Assembly (NCBI GenBank): GCA_015057585.1
Contig: SVEF01000001.1
Location: forward strand, 124,001-188,000
Reading direction: 5' to 3'
Length of the DNA: 64,000 nucleotides
Origin: Lachnospiraceae bacterium
GTDB taxonomy: Bacteria; Bacillota; Clostridia; Lachnospirales; Lachnospiraceae
Positions 18,306-28,171 of the stretch are shown here, one piece after another (the first letter of the stretch is position 1; each line of letters opens with the position of its first letter). The translations under genes and the position numbers were made by a program. Below the pieces are notes generated by a model. It was not told the origin of the DNA. It saw only the letters and a list, made by a program, of their open reading frames with translations, and did not search any database.

Positions 18306-19532
18306 ATGGCAGAGAACAGAAATCTAAAAGTGGTACGACGGTTGATTCCGTGTCCGAACTATGACGCTGCCGGTACAGAACAGTGGCTTTCCGATATGGC
18401 GTCTAATGGACTGATGTTGCAGACGGATGGTTTTTTTCTTGGAATTGCTACGTTTGAAAGGACAGCACCGCAGCGGGTGAAATACCGGATGCTGCCGGCA
18501 AATAAAAATACCAGTTTCTGGTCTTCGGATAATGGAGAACCGGATACGGAGGAAATTGAGTTAAGCAAGGAATTCGGCTGGGAATATGTTGTCAAACGGG
18601 GAGAATTTTATATTTACCGCACGACAGATATGGGAGCAAGGGAACTTCATACAGATAAAGAAGTGCAGGCACTTGCCATGAAAGCAATGAGAAAGCGGCA
18701 GTGGGAGTATCTTCTGGTTTCGCTTCCTCTCACTTTGCTTTATCTCTGGCTTGTCTTTGGAAGCAAATTATTTGTGTCCATGATTCATGTCGGAACGGTA
18801 TTGTACTCATTACTTGCTTTTTCTGTACTGTGGTCACTGGTGGAGACCGGAGTACGTGCCATAAAATTATTGAAACTTCGAAAACAGATGTTAGACGGTA
18901 ACCTTTCCGAAGTTGCAAACGGCTGGCGAAACAGAGCCTGGGGCTATCATATCAGAAGTATACTCGGTGTAATGTTGTCCATAGCAGCAATCTTTCTATT
19001 TTTGATCGTTATATTAAAGAGTTCTGCTTATGTGGATTATATTCCGCAAAGTGAGTATACAGGAAATCCACCGTTTGCCACGATGGAGGATTTCCTTCCG
19101 GGTGGCACCCGTAAACTTGTTAATATGACATACGGAAACATGAACACAGTACGGGAATGGAGGGATCTGTTGTCTACGGTGAATTGCGAGTGGGATGAAG
19201 TGGCAGAGATAGTACATTCGGACGGGCGCAGACTTTCCGGCGGACTGGAAGTGATATATCATGAGACACGGACAGAGTGGCTGGCAAAACGGGTTGCAAA
19301 CGAGTACTTACTAAAGGGAAAACAGGAAAAAGAGTATGAAGCGTTAGAACTGGAATTGGAAGGTATGGAGACTGTTTACGCTTATTCATCCAATCTTCAT
19401 TTTCCATGCATTATTTTACAAAAGGGAAATAAGGTTCTGTTCGCGAGGTTTTATACGTCCGGAGCAGAGTCGGTTCGACCGGAGTTGTCCGAGTGGGCAA
19501 ATATTATGGCAGAGAGTTTAAGGAATGAATAA
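18306..19532 (+). CDS. DUF2812 domain membrane protein
   Basis: A protein of 408 residues. The N-terminal DUF2812 domain (residues 8-105) has the hallmark W-L-S-D-M-A-S-N-G segment and a phenylalanine-rich strand. Two to three transmembrane helices follow (about 138-180 and 218-240), then a C-terminal soluble domain of about 160 residues. PadR-DUF2812 pairs are common in Firmicutes; the protein's role is unknown and often assumed to be cell-envelope stress related. AAAGGAG precedes the ATG. Confidence 0.82.
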   Translation: MAENRNLKVVRRLIPCPNYDAAGTEQWLSDMASNGLMLQTDGFFLGIATFERTAPQRVKYRMLPANKNTSFWSSDNGEPDTEEIELSKEFGWEYVVKRGEFYIYRTTDMGARELHTDKEVQALAMKAMRKRQWEYLLVSLPLTLLYLWLVFGSKLFVSMIHVGTVLYSLLAFSVLWSLVETGVRAIKLLKLRKQMLDGNLSEVANGWRNRAWGYHIRSILGVMLSIAAIFLFLIVILKSSAYVDYIPQSEYTGNPPFATMEDFLPGGTRKLVNMTYGNMNTVREWRDLLSTVNCEWDEVAEIVHSDGRRLSGGLEVIYHETRTEWLAKRVANEYLLKGKQEKEYEALELELEGMETVYAYSSNLHFPCIILQKGNKVLFARFYTSGAESVRPELSEWANIMAESLRNE

Positions 19533-19537
19533 AATAG

Positions 19538-19568
19538 AGGCTGCATCCAACCCTAATGGATGCAGCCT
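19538..19568. terminator. Hairpin between convergent DUF2812 and lipoprotein genes
   Basis: The perfect 11-bp stem AGGCTGCATCC/GGATGCAGCCT with a 9-base loop is a likely terminator, although the following T-run is short. Confidence 0.6.
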
Positions 19569-19599
19569 TACTGTTTAAAAAGAGGAGATAACTATGGAA

Positions 19600-19968
19600 T
19601 TACTGTTTCTTATATTCAACACCGGCGATTTTGATTCCATTCTCTGTCTTTGCGAATGTGAACTTGCCGTCGTAGGAATCAGCATCGCTGTCTCCAAATG
19701 TGAATACAATGTAATCCTTGCCTTCTTCTTCAATCAATTCATAGGTGCCTTCATAAGAATTATTCTTTTCGAAGCCTAAAACACTTGCGGTAACGCTAAC
19801 GGTAACCTTGCTACCGGAGAACTTGTAAGTTGTAGTAGCGCCGGCAACACCAAATAAATCACCTGTAGCAGAATATGTACCGGAAATCTTGTTACCACAT
19901 GCTACTAAAGATATGCAGAACAAAACGGTGATCATTACAAGAGCAACAAATTTCTTTAAATTTTTCAT
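19600..19968 (-). CDS. Small lipoprotein of unknown function
   Basis: A protein of 122 residues with a lysine-rich N-terminus, a hydrophobic stretch and a lipobox LVAC with the lipidated Cys at residue 24. The mature part (G-N-K-I-S-G-T-Y onward) is a short beta-rich domain with a repeated G-T-Y / D-G-K-F pattern, as in small lipocalin-like Firmicute lipoproteins. AAGGAG precedes the ATG on the minus strand. No specific family is recognised. Confidence 0.75.
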   Translation of the reverse strand: MKNLKKFVALVMITVLFCISLVACGNKISGTYSATGDLFGVAGATTTYKFSGSKVTVSVTASVLGFEKNNSYEGTYELIEEEGKDYIVFTFGDSDADSYDGKFTFAKTENGIKIAGVEYKKQ

Positions 19969-20143
19969 AACGAATCTCTCCTTTTAGTAAAAAAATTTTA
20001 GTGTAAGCTCCTCTTGAAAGTTATTATAGCACTTTCATTAAAAAAAAGAAAGTGATATAATTATTAAAAAAAGTAATAATGTTATTAAAACATACTAAAA
20101 AAATATCTATAAATTTACAAAAAAATAATAAAAAGGTGGATAT

Positions 20144-20539
20144 ATGAAGCATAAAGAGATGTTATTTACGATAGGAACAGTCATTTTTCTTGTTGTTCTG
20201 ATGTATGTTACCGGAATCGGCTGTCCAATTTTAAAATTGACCGGGATTCCTTGTATGGGATGTGGTATGACAAGAGCAGCAATATGTCTGTTTCATATGG
20301 ATTTTGCGGGTGCGTGGCAGTATCATCCGCTCATTTTCCTTATGCCGTTTTGCATTATTGCATTGTTATTTGCGGGAAAAATGCCGAAATGGATGGTGAA
20401 TGGGATTTTTGTTTGTACAGTAGCGCTGTTTGTTGTCGTTTATGTTTTACGTTTGGCAGATCCGACAAATGAAGTTGTAAAATGGAACTTCGAAAATGGA
20501 GTGTTTTATCAAATTTTTATCAAATTTTGGACGAATTAG
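20144..20539 (+). CDS. DUF2752 membrane protein
   Basis: A 131-residue membrane protein with three hydrophobic helices. The diagnostic segment TGIPCMGCGMTRA (residues 33-45), followed by a helix containing W-x-Y-H-P, is the DUF2752 signature. The family is of unknown function; the C-x-G-C-G motif suggests thiol or metal chemistry. AAGGTGG precedes the ATG. The upstream 175 bases are very A/T-rich with no other gene. Confidence 0.85.
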   Translation: MKHKEMLFTIGTVIFLVVLMYVTGIGCPILKLTGIPCMGCGMTRAAICLFHMDFAGAWQYHPLIFLMPFCIIALLFAGKMPKWMVNGIFVCTVALFVVVYVLRLADPTNEVVKWNFENGVFYQIFIKFWTN

Positions 20540-20629
20540 ACCGTTTAGAAATTAGGTATGGAATATTTGTGTAAAATAGAGTAAAATGCGAAGTAGAAAT
20601 GAATATATAATTGATACAGGAGTATATAG

Positions 20630-21685
20630 ATGAAGAAACAGGACTTTTATTTTGATTTGCCGGAGGAATTGATTGCGCAGGATCCGTTGTCGGACCGATC
20701 TTCCTCCAGACTTTTGGTGCTTGATAAAAAGACAGGAGAAGTAAGGCATAAAACCTTCACTGATATTTTGGAGTATTTAAAACCGGGTGATTGTCTGGTG
20801 ATTAATAATACGAAAGTTATTCCGGCGCGTTTGATTGGTGAGAGGGTTCTTTCGGAGGAACAGAAGAATTCTCCGGAAGCAAAAGGGGCGCAGATTGAAC
20901 TGTTGCTGTTAAAGCGGAGAGAAAATGATATCTGGGAAACACTTGTAAAGCCGGGAAAAAAGGCAAAACCGGGGACCATTATTTCCTTTGGAAACGGATT
21001 ACTTACTGCGGAAGTGCTGGATATTGTAGAAGAGGGTAACCGTCTGGTTCAATTCCGTTATGAAGGTATTTTTGAAGAAATATTAGACCGTCTTGGACAG
21101 ATGCCGCTACCGCCTTATATTACACACAGGCTGGAGGATAAAAACCGCTATCAGACAGTATATGCAAAACATGAAGGTTCTGCAGCAGCACCGACAGCGG
21201 GACTTCATTTTACAAAAGAATTACTTGCTGAAGTAGAAAAAAGAGGTATTACGATTGCCAATGTAACGTTGCATGTCGGTCTTGGTACGTTCCGGCCGGT
21301 AAAGGAAGATAATATTTTGGACCATCACATGCATACAGAGTCTTATCAAGTGTTACCGGAAGAAGCAGAAAAGATTAATCAGACAAAGAAAAACGGCGGC
21401 AGGGTAATCTGTGTCGGAACAACAAGTTGCCGCACCGTAGAATCTGCTGCGACTGCAGACGGAATTGTGGAGGCGAAGGAAGAGGATACAAGCATTTTTA
21501 TTTATCCGGGGTATGAATTTAAAGTGCTGGACGGTTTGATTACTAATTTCCATTTGCCTGAGTCTACACTGCTTATGCTCGTATCGGCACTCGCAGGCAG
21601 AGAACACGTACTTGCGGCTTATGAAGAGGCGGTGCAGGAAAGATATCGTTTCTTCTCATTTGGAGATGCTATGTTATTGATATAA
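20630..21685 (+). CDS. queA: S-adenosylmethionine:tRNA ribosyltransferase-isomerase
   Basis: QueA transfers and isomerises the ribose of AdoMet onto preQ1 in tRNA, making epoxyqueuosine. At 351 residues it is full length. Conserved segments include the N-terminal [12 protein letters not shown], the [10 protein letters not shown] loop, the [10 protein letters not shown] motif and the C-terminal [18 protein letters not shown]-like region. AGGAG precedes the ATG. It is followed by a small acidic protein, probably cotranscribed. Confidence 0.96.
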   Translation: MKKQDFYFDLPEELIAQDPLSDRSSSRLLVLDKKTGEVRHKTFTDILEYLKPGDCLVINNTKVIPARLIGERVLSEEQKNSPEAKGAQIELLLLKRRENDIWETLVKPGKKAKPGTIISFGNGLLTAEVLDIVEEGNRLVQFRYEGIFEEILDRLGQMPLPPYITHRLEDKNRYQTVYAKHEGSAAAPTAGLHFTKELLAEVEKRGITIANVTLHVGLGTFRPVKEDNILDHHMHTESYQVLPEEAEKINQTKKNGGRVICVGTTSCRTVESAATADGIVEAKEEDTSIFIYPGYEFKVLDGLITNFHLPESTLLMLVSALAGREHVLAAYEEAVQERYRFFSFGDAMLLI

Positions 21686-21711
21686 TTTTTAAATAAAATG
21701 GAGGATTGGTT

Positions 21712-21978
21712 ATGACAAGAGCACAGTATGATGACATGATGGAATTTGCTAAGGAAGACATCAATTCGATTACAGATTATCTCGAAGTGAATTATGATGA
21801 CTTAACAGAAGAAGATATCAGTATGTTATATCGTGTTTTTTTGGAAGATAATCCGGAAGAGGAAGAAAAAGAGGAAATTCATGCAGCGCTGATGGATGCA
21901 CTTTACGAAATGGCGGAAGAACATCCGAAGGAGATGTTGCGGGCGGCACAGAAAGTAAAAAATTATTTGGAGAAATAA
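21712..21978 (+). CDS. Small acidic protein of unknown function
   Basis: An 88-residue, strongly acidic helical protein (many D and E, a run of E near residue 46). The start is the ATG at 21712, with GGAGG eight bases upstream; an in-frame TTG at 21706 is less likely. It lies 26 bases after queA and ends at a shared terminator. No family is recognised. Confidence 0.7.
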   Translation: MTRAQYDDMMEFAKEDINSITDYLEVNYDDLTEEDISMLYRVFLEDNPEEEEKEEIHAALMDALYEMAEEHPKEMLRAAQKVKNYLEK

Positions 21979-21984
21979 CACAAG

Positions 21985-22019
21985 AAAAACGTCGAAACGT
22001 TAAAAGTTCCGACGTTTTT
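21985..22019. terminator. Bidirectional terminator between queA operon and tyrA
   Basis: AAAAACGTCGAAAC pairs with GTTCCGACGTTTTT (one mismatch), giving A-run and T-run on both sides for convergent genes. Confidence 0.85.
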
Positions 22020-22022
22020 ATG

Positions 22023-23126
22023 TTATTCACGTACATAAATATGATATCCGTGGTTTTCCAGTACCTGTTTGGATTTCATTTTGGCCTGTTCATCGTAAAA
22101 TTCGATATGCAGGACTCCTTGTTCAAATTCACGATTATGGATGATTCCGATATTTTTTATACTGATACCTTGCACAGAAAGCATGGTTGCCAGCGTGGCA
22201 ATGGCACCGGTTTCATCTTTGATGTCTGCAAAAAGTTCGTAAGGAGTAACCAACATACCTTTGGCTTTTGCCGGAATAGCATCGCGGTAATTTCCTGCGA
22301 TATCAAACATATGGAACAGTTCTTCCTTTTTATCAGAAAGAATCATTTGTTTCGCGTCTTCCAATGAATCCTGATAAGCCGTCAGCATGTCACAGATGCT
22401 TTCTTTATTTGAAAGACAGATGCTTTCCCAAATTTCCGGAGAAGAAGAGGCAATTCTTGTAATATCTTTAAAACCTCCGGCGGCAAGTTGTTTCATTTTA
22501 GGTTCTAAAGGCCCTGCATGTTGAATCAGATTGACCAATTGGGCTGCAATGATATGCGGCACATGGCTGATAGCAGCAGTAATGCGATCGTGTTCAGCCG
22601 GATTAAGGACAATCGGAATAGAGCCAAGTTCTGTAACCAGTGTCCGATAATTTTCAAGCGCTTTTTCCGATACCTTTTCAGTCGGTGTCAGAATGTAGTA
22701 TGCATTTTCCAATAACAGAACATTGGAATTTTCATAACCTGTTTTTTCGGAACCGGTCATCGGATGGCCGCCGATAAACTGGGCTTCCAAACCTAATCGG
22801 CAGATTTCATTGTGAATGTTTCCTTTCACGCTTCCGACATCGGTAATAATACCGGTCGGAGAAATTATTTTTTTTAACTGAGTTAGGTATTCTATGTTCT
22901 TTTGGACAGGTGCACATAAAAAAATCATGTCACAGTCCGCAAACTCTGTGAGATCGGTTGTGACAGCATCCAGAATACCATCGGAAAGAGCCAATGTTAA
23001 AGAATGGGAAGGTACAGGGGTATGCTGGAATGCTTTAATAACCGGCTTATCTGTTAATTCTTTCATGGCACGTGCAATGGAACCGCCAATCAGACCGAAT
23101 CCGATAAATCCATATTGTTTTGACAT
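22023..23126 (-). CDS. tyrA: Prephenate dehydrogenase with C-terminal ACT domain
   Basis: Oxidises prephenate to 4-hydroxyphenylpyruvate in tyrosine synthesis. The protein has 367 residues: a Rossmann motif GFGLIGGSIA at residues 7-16, GGHPMTGSEKTG in the substrate region (about 120-131), and H-D-R-I-T-A-A-I-S-H-V-P-H, the family active-site helix. An ACT domain fills the last 75 residues and probably senses tyrosine. AAAGGAG precedes the ATG. Single-domain TyrA, with no chorismate mutase fusion. Confidence 0.95.
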   Translation of the reverse strand: MSKQYGFIGFGLIGGSIARAMKELTDKPVIKAFQHTPVPSHSLTLALSDGILDAVTTDLTEFADCDMIFLCAPVQKNIEYLTQLKKIISPTGIITDVGSVKGNIHNEICRLGLEAQFIGGHPMTGSEKTGYENSNVLLLENAYYILTPTEKVSEKALENYRTLVTELGSIPIVLNPAEHDRITAAISHVPHIIAAQLVNLIQHAGPLEPKMKQLAAGGFKDITRIASSSPEIWESICLSNKESICDMLTAYQDSLEDAKQMILSDKKEELFHMFDIAGNYRDAIPAKAKGMLVTPYELFADIKDETGAIATLATMLSVQGISIKNIGIIHNREFEQGVLHIEFYDEQAKMKSKQVLENHGYHIYVRE

Positions 23127-23189
23127 AAGTATAAACTCCTTTAAAGTTTGAACTTTTGATGTTCCTTGTATTTCATTCTATACATATAT

Positions 23190-23216
23190 ATTATAAGAAT
23201 TCTATTGATTTGTCAA
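23190..23216 (-). promoter_or_regulatory. tyrA promoter and surrounding intergenic region
   Basis: On the minus strand TTGACA (plus 23211-23216) is followed by TATAAT (plus 23190-23195) 15 bases on, or TAATAT at 17. Between here and the next promoter lie a perfect palindrome CGCTTTAAAGCG (23240-23251) and a near copy TGCTTTAAAACGCA (23225-23238), possible regulator sites. Nothing else is seen in 23127-23318. Confidence 0.55.
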
Positions 23217-23318
23217 CACTGTGATGCTTTAAAACGCAACGCTTTAAAGCGAAAAAGATGCCACAGAGTATAAACTTGATATTCATTGTTTTCTTCCTTG
23301 GTATTACGCGGAAAAGTG

Positions 23319-23347
23319 TTGACAAAGAATAGAGATGTTATTAAAAT
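23319..23347 (+). promoter_or_regulatory. Promoter of the TIR/agmatine-deiminase/SpeD-like operon
   Basis: TTGACA (23319) and TAAAAT (23342) with a 17-base spacer, about 55 bases before the first gene's start. This also rules out an in-frame ATG at 23335 as the start. Confidence 0.75.
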
Positions 23348-23400
23348 TTATATTAGGTATGTTTTGCGATTTTACTGAGTATTTACAAAGGAGAATGGCT

Positions 23401-25206
23401 ATGCTGGATTTGGGGAAATTAGTAGAAAAAGTAGGAGTTGACAGAGATTTGGTTTTTACTTCTATATCGAGTAAAGATAAAGAAGTTGCACTCAAACTGG
23501 TGAAACGTTTGGACGAATTGAATATTAATCACTGGTGCATGTATCATGTAAACGGTTATGACAGAAATATTAGTGGTGATGTTTATACAAAGAATATATC
23601 AAAAGAACTTTCTCGTTGTTGTGTTTTTATTTTTCTTATGTCACGCAATTCATTGGCCTCTATTGAAGTAAAAAAAGAATTAGAACAGATTATGGCAATG
23701 AAGAATAATCCATTGGAATCAGAGGTTAAGATTTTACCGATTTTTGTTGATGATACAAGAAGTACAGAAATCCCGGATGATATTATTGAACTCACACATA
23801 TTGATCGGACTGTGATTATTCGAAGATATGGCCTTGACACATCTGACGCTGAAATGGATGTGTTGTGTAATGAAATTAAGGAACAGTATTTATCTACTGT
23901 ATTTGAAAATATAAGACAAAAGATGGACGCTCAGCGTAATTCGCATAAATTTACGGACCTCTTAAGCAGTTGTGTTAGAAATAAGTGCACAACACGCTCG
24001 ATTAGTGAAGATATGAAAGCGAGTGCTGAAGTTTCCGCGGAGACACTAAAAGAATTGCATGTACTTTCAAACGAGTTGGTAGAATATGATGCTAATACAT
24101 ATTCTTGTATGATCATTGCTTCGAATCTTTTAGGAACAGAAGTAGTAATCGATAAGAGGAAAGAATATGTTCCGGACAAGCATGGTGTTAAGTATTATTA
24201 TTATGTTCCGCGAACATCAAAAATGGAATGTGATGCTACATTTGAAAAAATTAAAAGTTTTATTTCCAAAACACCAGAGAGTAGGCGTGAGGTTACCAGC
24301 CTGATTCGAAGAGAGTTTTGTGCAAGAAATAAAGTAGATGTCTTTTTTAATGAGATGAACGGCATGACGATTAAGAACTTCATGGAACAGTATAATATTG
24401 AAGAAAGCATGGATGTTATGAATTTCCGGGAGTTTTTCAACAGTGAAATGGTACAGAGTTATTTCGTTTATTCGGATGAGGATGATATTTTCAGAGTTCC
24501 GGAAGAGTTTTTTGCGTGGTTAAATGGGGATAGTGAAAGATATTCTTATGATTCGATGATTGAAGTATCCTATGAATTTATTGCATTTGTTAAAAAATTT
24601 GTCGAAATGCTGGAAGCAGTGAAGGAGAATATTAACAGTGTATCGTTAGATTTTTTACGAAAGAGATTTTTATATCTTGTAAAGTTTCAGCGATTGGAAG
24701 AATGGCAGATGGGACGAGTGCCTGACATGCCGATGTCTGAATCAAAAAAACTGGTAAATTATCTTTTGGATTATACGGCAGGTGTTGTTGGACAGAGCGA
24801 AAAAAAATATCCGCATTTGGCAAATTGGATGCAGTTTCATCGGGATGAAAACAATAATGTAATAGATATTTCGGAAGATATTGTGGAAAAAGCTTATAAC
24901 AATTTGAAGAGTATTGTTGTCAGAAATGATGAGGTATTAAAACTTTGCTACAGTTTTGCACTGTTTGTTGAAAAAACAGGTGTGAATGGAGCGTGGTATT
25001 CTACCGGACAGGGAATGACAGATGATCAGTCAGACAGTATGGTGACTACGTTTAATATTTCTCGAAGTTCACGGGAAGAGTATGATATGATTTTAGATGC
25101 ATTTTCATATATGATAATGGTAAATCCAAAAGCCAAAGAAGTATTAGAGACGACAGGAAGCGAACTTCTGGGTTTACTTGACGGAAAGAGAGGGACTAAA
25201 AATTGA
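23401..25206 (+). CDS. TIR-domain protein, first gene of an accessory operon
   Basis: A 601-residue protein. Residues about 15-150 form a TIR domain: strand DLVFTSIS, S-S-K-D-K-E loop, ELNINHWCM strand, C-V-F-I-F-L-M-S-R-N-S strand, then I-E-V-K-K-E-L helix. Glu93 in VKKEL sits where the NAD-cleaving glutamate of SARM1-type and bacterial TIRs lies. The remaining 450 residues are mostly helical and not recognised; no NB-ARC, STING or TPR signature was seen. ATG at 23401 has AGGAG seven bases upstream. Bacterial TIR proteins usually hydrolyse NAD or make cyclic ADP-ribose signals in immunity; that activity here is inferred. The stop overlaps the next gene's TTG start. Confidence 0.8.
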   Translation: MLDLGKLVEKVGVDRDLVFTSISSKDKEVALKLVKRLDELNINHWCMYHVNGYDRNISGDVYTKNISKELSRCCVFIFLMSRNSLASIEVKKELEQIMAMKNNPLESEVKILPIFVDDTRSTEIPDDIIELTHIDRTVIIRRYGLDTSDAEMDVLCNEIKEQYLSTVFENIRQKMDAQRNSHKFTDLLSSCVRNKCTTRSISEDMKASAEVSAETLKELHVLSNELVEYDANTYSCMIIASNLLGTEVVIDKRKEYVPDKHGVKYYYYVPRTSKMECDATFEKIKSFISKTPESRREVTSLIRREFCARNKVDVFFNEMNGMTIKNFMEQYNIEESMDVMNFREFFNSEMVQSYFVYSDEDDIFRVPEEFFAWLNGDSERYSYDSMIEVSYEFIAFVKKFVEMLEAVKENINSVSLDFLRKRFLYLVKFQRLEEWQMGRVPDMPMSESKKLVNYLLDYTAGVVGQSEKKYPHLANWMQFHRDENNNVIDISEDIVEKAYNNLKSIVVRNDEVLKLCYSFALFVEKTGVNGAWYSTGQGMTDDQSDSMVTTFNISRSSREEYDMILDAFSYMIMVNPKAKEVLETTGSELLGLLDGKRGTKN

Positions 25207-26246
25207 GTCGTTTATCGGGGGAATTTGAAAAGCAAAGAGCTATGGTGATTCTTTTTCCATCCAGAACGGATGTGTGGAGAGGTGAGTGCCGACCAATTCG
25301 AGAAATCATGGTAGAGCTTGCAAATATTGTCGCAGAGTTTCAGGAGGTTATTATAGGGGTATTGCCTGAACTGAGAGAAACTTTGGAGACAGAGTATGTT
25401 CTGGATGACAGGGTGAAAGTTGTTGAGATGCAATATAATGATTGTTGGGCAAGGGATACTGTTTCCAGCGTTGTCACTGGAGAAAAGCCATACATTGCTG
25501 CATTTCGATTTAATGCTTACGGTGCAGGTCTGTATAAACCATGGGACGATGATGACGAATTGGATTATGTGTTTGCAAAAGAGTTTGGTTACGATGTAAA
25601 AGACAGTCCAATTACATTGGAAGGCGGCAATATTTGTTCTGACGGAAATGGGACGTTGTTTGCTGTTCGCGAAGCAATTGTAAATGACAACAGAAATCCG
25701 GGAATGTCTTTAGAAGAAATTGAGGAAGGCTTGAAAGATATTTTATGCCTTGAGCAAATTGTATGGATTGAAAGAGGACTTTTGGCAGATGAAACGGGCG
25801 GACACATTGACAATATCATGGCATTTGCAGATAAAACAACTATTGTATTATCATGGACGGACGATGTTAATAATCCTCAGTATGAGTTAGTACGCGAGAT
25901 TGAAGCAAAAATTAAAAGTTGCTCTAACGTGGATGGTGAGAAGTATAATATAGTACATTTGCCGGTTCCAAATCTTTACAGAAGAACAAAAGAAGATTCA
26001 GATTCTATTGTAACGACTGAGGATTCTTTCCCAAGAGAGGAAGGTGATTATGTATTGGAAACTTACGTAAACTTCGCATTGGCTAATGGGGTTGTTGTTG
26101 TGCCACAATTTGGAAATGATTTAGATGCTGAGGCAGTACGTATATTAAAAGAAGTGTTTTCAGATAGAAAAGTAATTCCTTTGAGAGGAAGAGAAGCATC
26201 GCTCGGAGGCGGCGGATTTCATTGCTTAACAAAACATATTAACTAA
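25203..26246 (+). CDS. Agmatine deiminase family protein
   Basis: Guanidino-group-modifying enzyme fold, 347 residues. Conserved blocks are NDCWARDT (substrate Asp), LEGGNICSDGNGT, DETGGHIDN (catalytic His/Asp) and GGGGFHCLT with the nucleophile Cys341. These match the agmatine deiminase / bacterial peptidylarginine deiminase family; agmatine deiminase makes N-carbamoylputrescine. There is no signal peptide, so a cytoplasmic small-molecule role is favoured. The start is TTG at 25203, overlapping the TIR stop TGA by three bases, with GAGAGGGA upstream, so translation is coupled. It is in the same operon as a SpeD-like protein, which suggests polyamine or arginine chemistry. Confidence 0.85.
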   Translation: MSRLSGEFEKQRAMVILFPSRTDVWRGECRPIREIMVELANIVAEFQEVIIGVLPELRETLETEYVLDDRVKVVEMQYNDCWARDTVSSVVTGEKPYIAAFRFNAYGAGLYKPWDDDDELDYVFAKEFGYDVKDSPITLEGGNICSDGNGTLFAVREAIVNDNRNPGMSLEEIEEGLKDILCLEQIVWIERGLLADETGGHIDNIMAFADKTTIVLSWTDDVNNPQYELVREIEAKIKSCSNVDGEKYNIVHLPVPNLYRRTKEDSDSIVTTEDSFPREEGDYVLETYVNFALANGVVVVPQFGNDLDAEAVRILKEVFSDRKVIPLRGREASLGGGGFHCLTKHIN

Positions 26247-26273
26247 TAAGCATAGAATAAAGGGAGAAGGAAC

Positions 26274-28169
26274 ATGAGAGAAGATTTAAAGAAATATATC
26301 TTAGTAGATAAGAGAACGCAGATTGATGATGAAGCAGGACAAGACGAGGCTGTTTTTAAAAGTTATGCTAATTCCAGTGTGTTTGCAAATAGAATTCTTG
26401 AAAGTCTTTTGACGAAATTTGTGGAAGAAGACGGCGTAAAGATTTTCTTTGCGGATGATAAAGAGAAGAAATTTGGATATTTAAGTGATATTTACGGATG
26501 TGTCGGTGTCCTTTCGTTAGTTAATAGAATGGGAGCTGTCTTATCAGAGGAACAGAAAAATGATTTAGTAGCCAATATTCATTATATTATTGATTGCATT
26601 TCTGAAAATGGATATACGATGTATCCATATCTAACGGAGACGGAAAATAAATTAGAAGACGGGTCAAAACTTTTTGGTCCCAAGAATTATCCGTATACCG
26701 GTGCCATGACATGGGCAATCAGTTTCTTTACGGCAGTACGAAAAGCTGTAAATGAAGGATTGATTGTGCTTGAAGACGAATATCTAGATAAAGTATATTC
26801 TCTTATCCGAAATATTATTGAGACGTTTAATGCTTCTGTAATTACGGACAAGGAGGGTCATGCGCTCGGCTGGGGATTTACAAAGGGGTGTGAAACTCCA
26901 TCCTTGTTCTTTACTTATTCGGTATTAGAAGCGTATTCTGACTTTGAAGACAACTTATATGATGTTCGAATCGAAGAAGAAAACGGGGAGAATAAAGTAG
27001 TGCGTGAAGCTATTGACCCTGAATTTATGGCTCTGCTCAATAAAAGGGTAAAGAAAGACAACGGAGAGGAAGAAATTCAGGATACGTGGCAAAGACTTTG
27101 TTATGAAGTGGCTGATAAGGTTTGGAGTGTATATAAAAAAGTATTAAAGGAAGATTTTGTTAATGACGTCTTTTTAGAAAACCATAAGGTAATAAAGAGA
27201 GAAGATATTTTAAAAGCAGGCAGATCGAATGCTTTGTTTAATAACATCTACTTGGTGTATATTTTATTGTATGGTTATGTTAATAAAAGAAGCAAAGATG
27301 CAGAAGATGTAATTACCACAATGGAAGTGGCACTTCAAAATGTACAGCGCACTTATGAACAGTTAAGGCGTGACGGAAATGAGTATTTAGTAGATACATA
27401 TATTATTCCGTTTATGTCGAAACATGTGGATAGAGGAGACGTATATAGTAGGACATTGTATTATATGGTAGATGCTAAACTTATGCCTATGCTGGTTAAA
27501 GCGAACAATGTCATTGCATTTTATATTTCTCAGTATCCTGTAAAACAGATGGGAGATTTGTTTGCACGTTTGTTTGACAATATGCAGGAAAACGAATGGC
27601 TGTGGGAGGCCAAGGGATATGATGTAAAGGTTACAGAACGATATATTGAAGCGGTTGCTGACTTTTACATGTATTATGATAATTACGAACGAGCTTATGC
27701 TGAAGGTTTGGAGAAAGAGACTGCTAAGTTTGAAAATCGTGTTGCAAGAGAAAGGAAAAAAATCGAGAAGAAGGTAACAAAAGAAGTTGAAGCGGCATAC
27801 GCCAAGGAACATCAGGAAGAAATTGCGCGTATTAGGGAGGAGTATTCGATTGAAAATGCCATCCGCGCAGCGATATCGACAGGCGTAGAACGAAAACTTA
27901 CAGAAAGTTTTGAACACATTTTAAATGGTCTTAAAGATTCTAAGGTACAGTTGACAGATTTTGAGAAAACGTTGGCTGGTTTACTTGAAAACATTGCTAA
28001 AGAGTATATTTTTGCGCAGATAAAGAACAGAATGGGTAATAAAGAAGATTACGAGAAGGTGCTTCCAAAACTTACTACAGATGTAGATTTGTTTGTTGCT
28101 GAATGGACAGAAAAGTTAACAGAGTCAGAAACAGTGATTACAAATCTTGTGAAAGGAGACAGAAACTAG
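26274..28169 (+). CDS. Large protein of unknown function with coiled coil
   Basis: A 631-residue soluble protein, not recognised. The N-terminal half (about 60-240) shows repeated helix pairs with aromatic and glycine turns (YLSDIYGCVGVLSL, YTGAMTWAISFFTAV, GWGFTKG...PSLFFT), reminiscent of an alpha/alpha-toroid. Residues about 475-525 are very rich in K, E, R and A and should form a coiled coil. The C-terminal 100 residues are helical. The ATG at 26274 has AAGGGAGAAGG upstream. Lying between the deiminase and a ParA-like ATPase in a tight operon, it may be a scaffold or effector; this is inference. Confidence 0.6.
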   Translation: MREDLKKYILVDKRTQIDDEAGQDEAVFKSYANSSVFANRILESLLTKFVEEDGVKIFFADDKEKKFGYLSDIYGCVGVLSLVNRMGAVLSEEQKNDLVANIHYIIDCISENGYTMYPYLTETENKLEDGSKLFGPKNYPYTGAMTWAISFFTAVRKAVNEGLIVLEDEYLDKVYSLIRNIIETFNASVITDKEGHALGWGFTKGCETPSLFFTYSVLEAYSDFEDNLYDVRIEEENGENKVVREAIDPEFMALLNKRVKKDNGEEEIQDTWQRLCYEVADKVWSVYKKVLKEDFVNDVFLENHKVIKREDILKAGRSNALFNNIYLVYILLYGYVNKRSKDAEDVITTMEVALQNVQRTYEQLRRDGNEYLVDTYIIPFMSKHVDRGDVYSRTLYYMVDAKLMPMLVKANNVIAFYISQYPVKQMGDLFARLFDNMQENEWLWEAKGYDVKVTERYIEAVADFYMYYDNYERAYAEGLEKETAKFENRVARERKKIEKKVTKEVEAAYAKEHQEEIARIREEYSIENAIRAAISTGVERKLTESFEHILNGLKDSKVQLTDFEKTLAGLLENIAKEYIFAQIKNRMGNKEDYEKVLPKLTTDVDLFVAEWTEKLTESETVITNLVKGDRN

Positions 28170-28171
28170 GT

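Noticed and set aside
23335-23400. In-frame upstream start for the TIR protein
   Set aside because: It lies within the promoter (-10 at 23342) and lacks a ribosome site; ATG 23401 has AGGAG.
27387-27917. Minus-strand 176-codon frame inside the 631-residue gene
   Set aside because: No ribosome site; cysteine- and phenylalanine-rich shadow of the A/T-rich coding strand.
28103-28171. Longer N-terminus of the KGGAGR ATPase
   Set aside because: It would overlap the preceding gene by 67 bases; the P-loop begins normally after ATG 28172.
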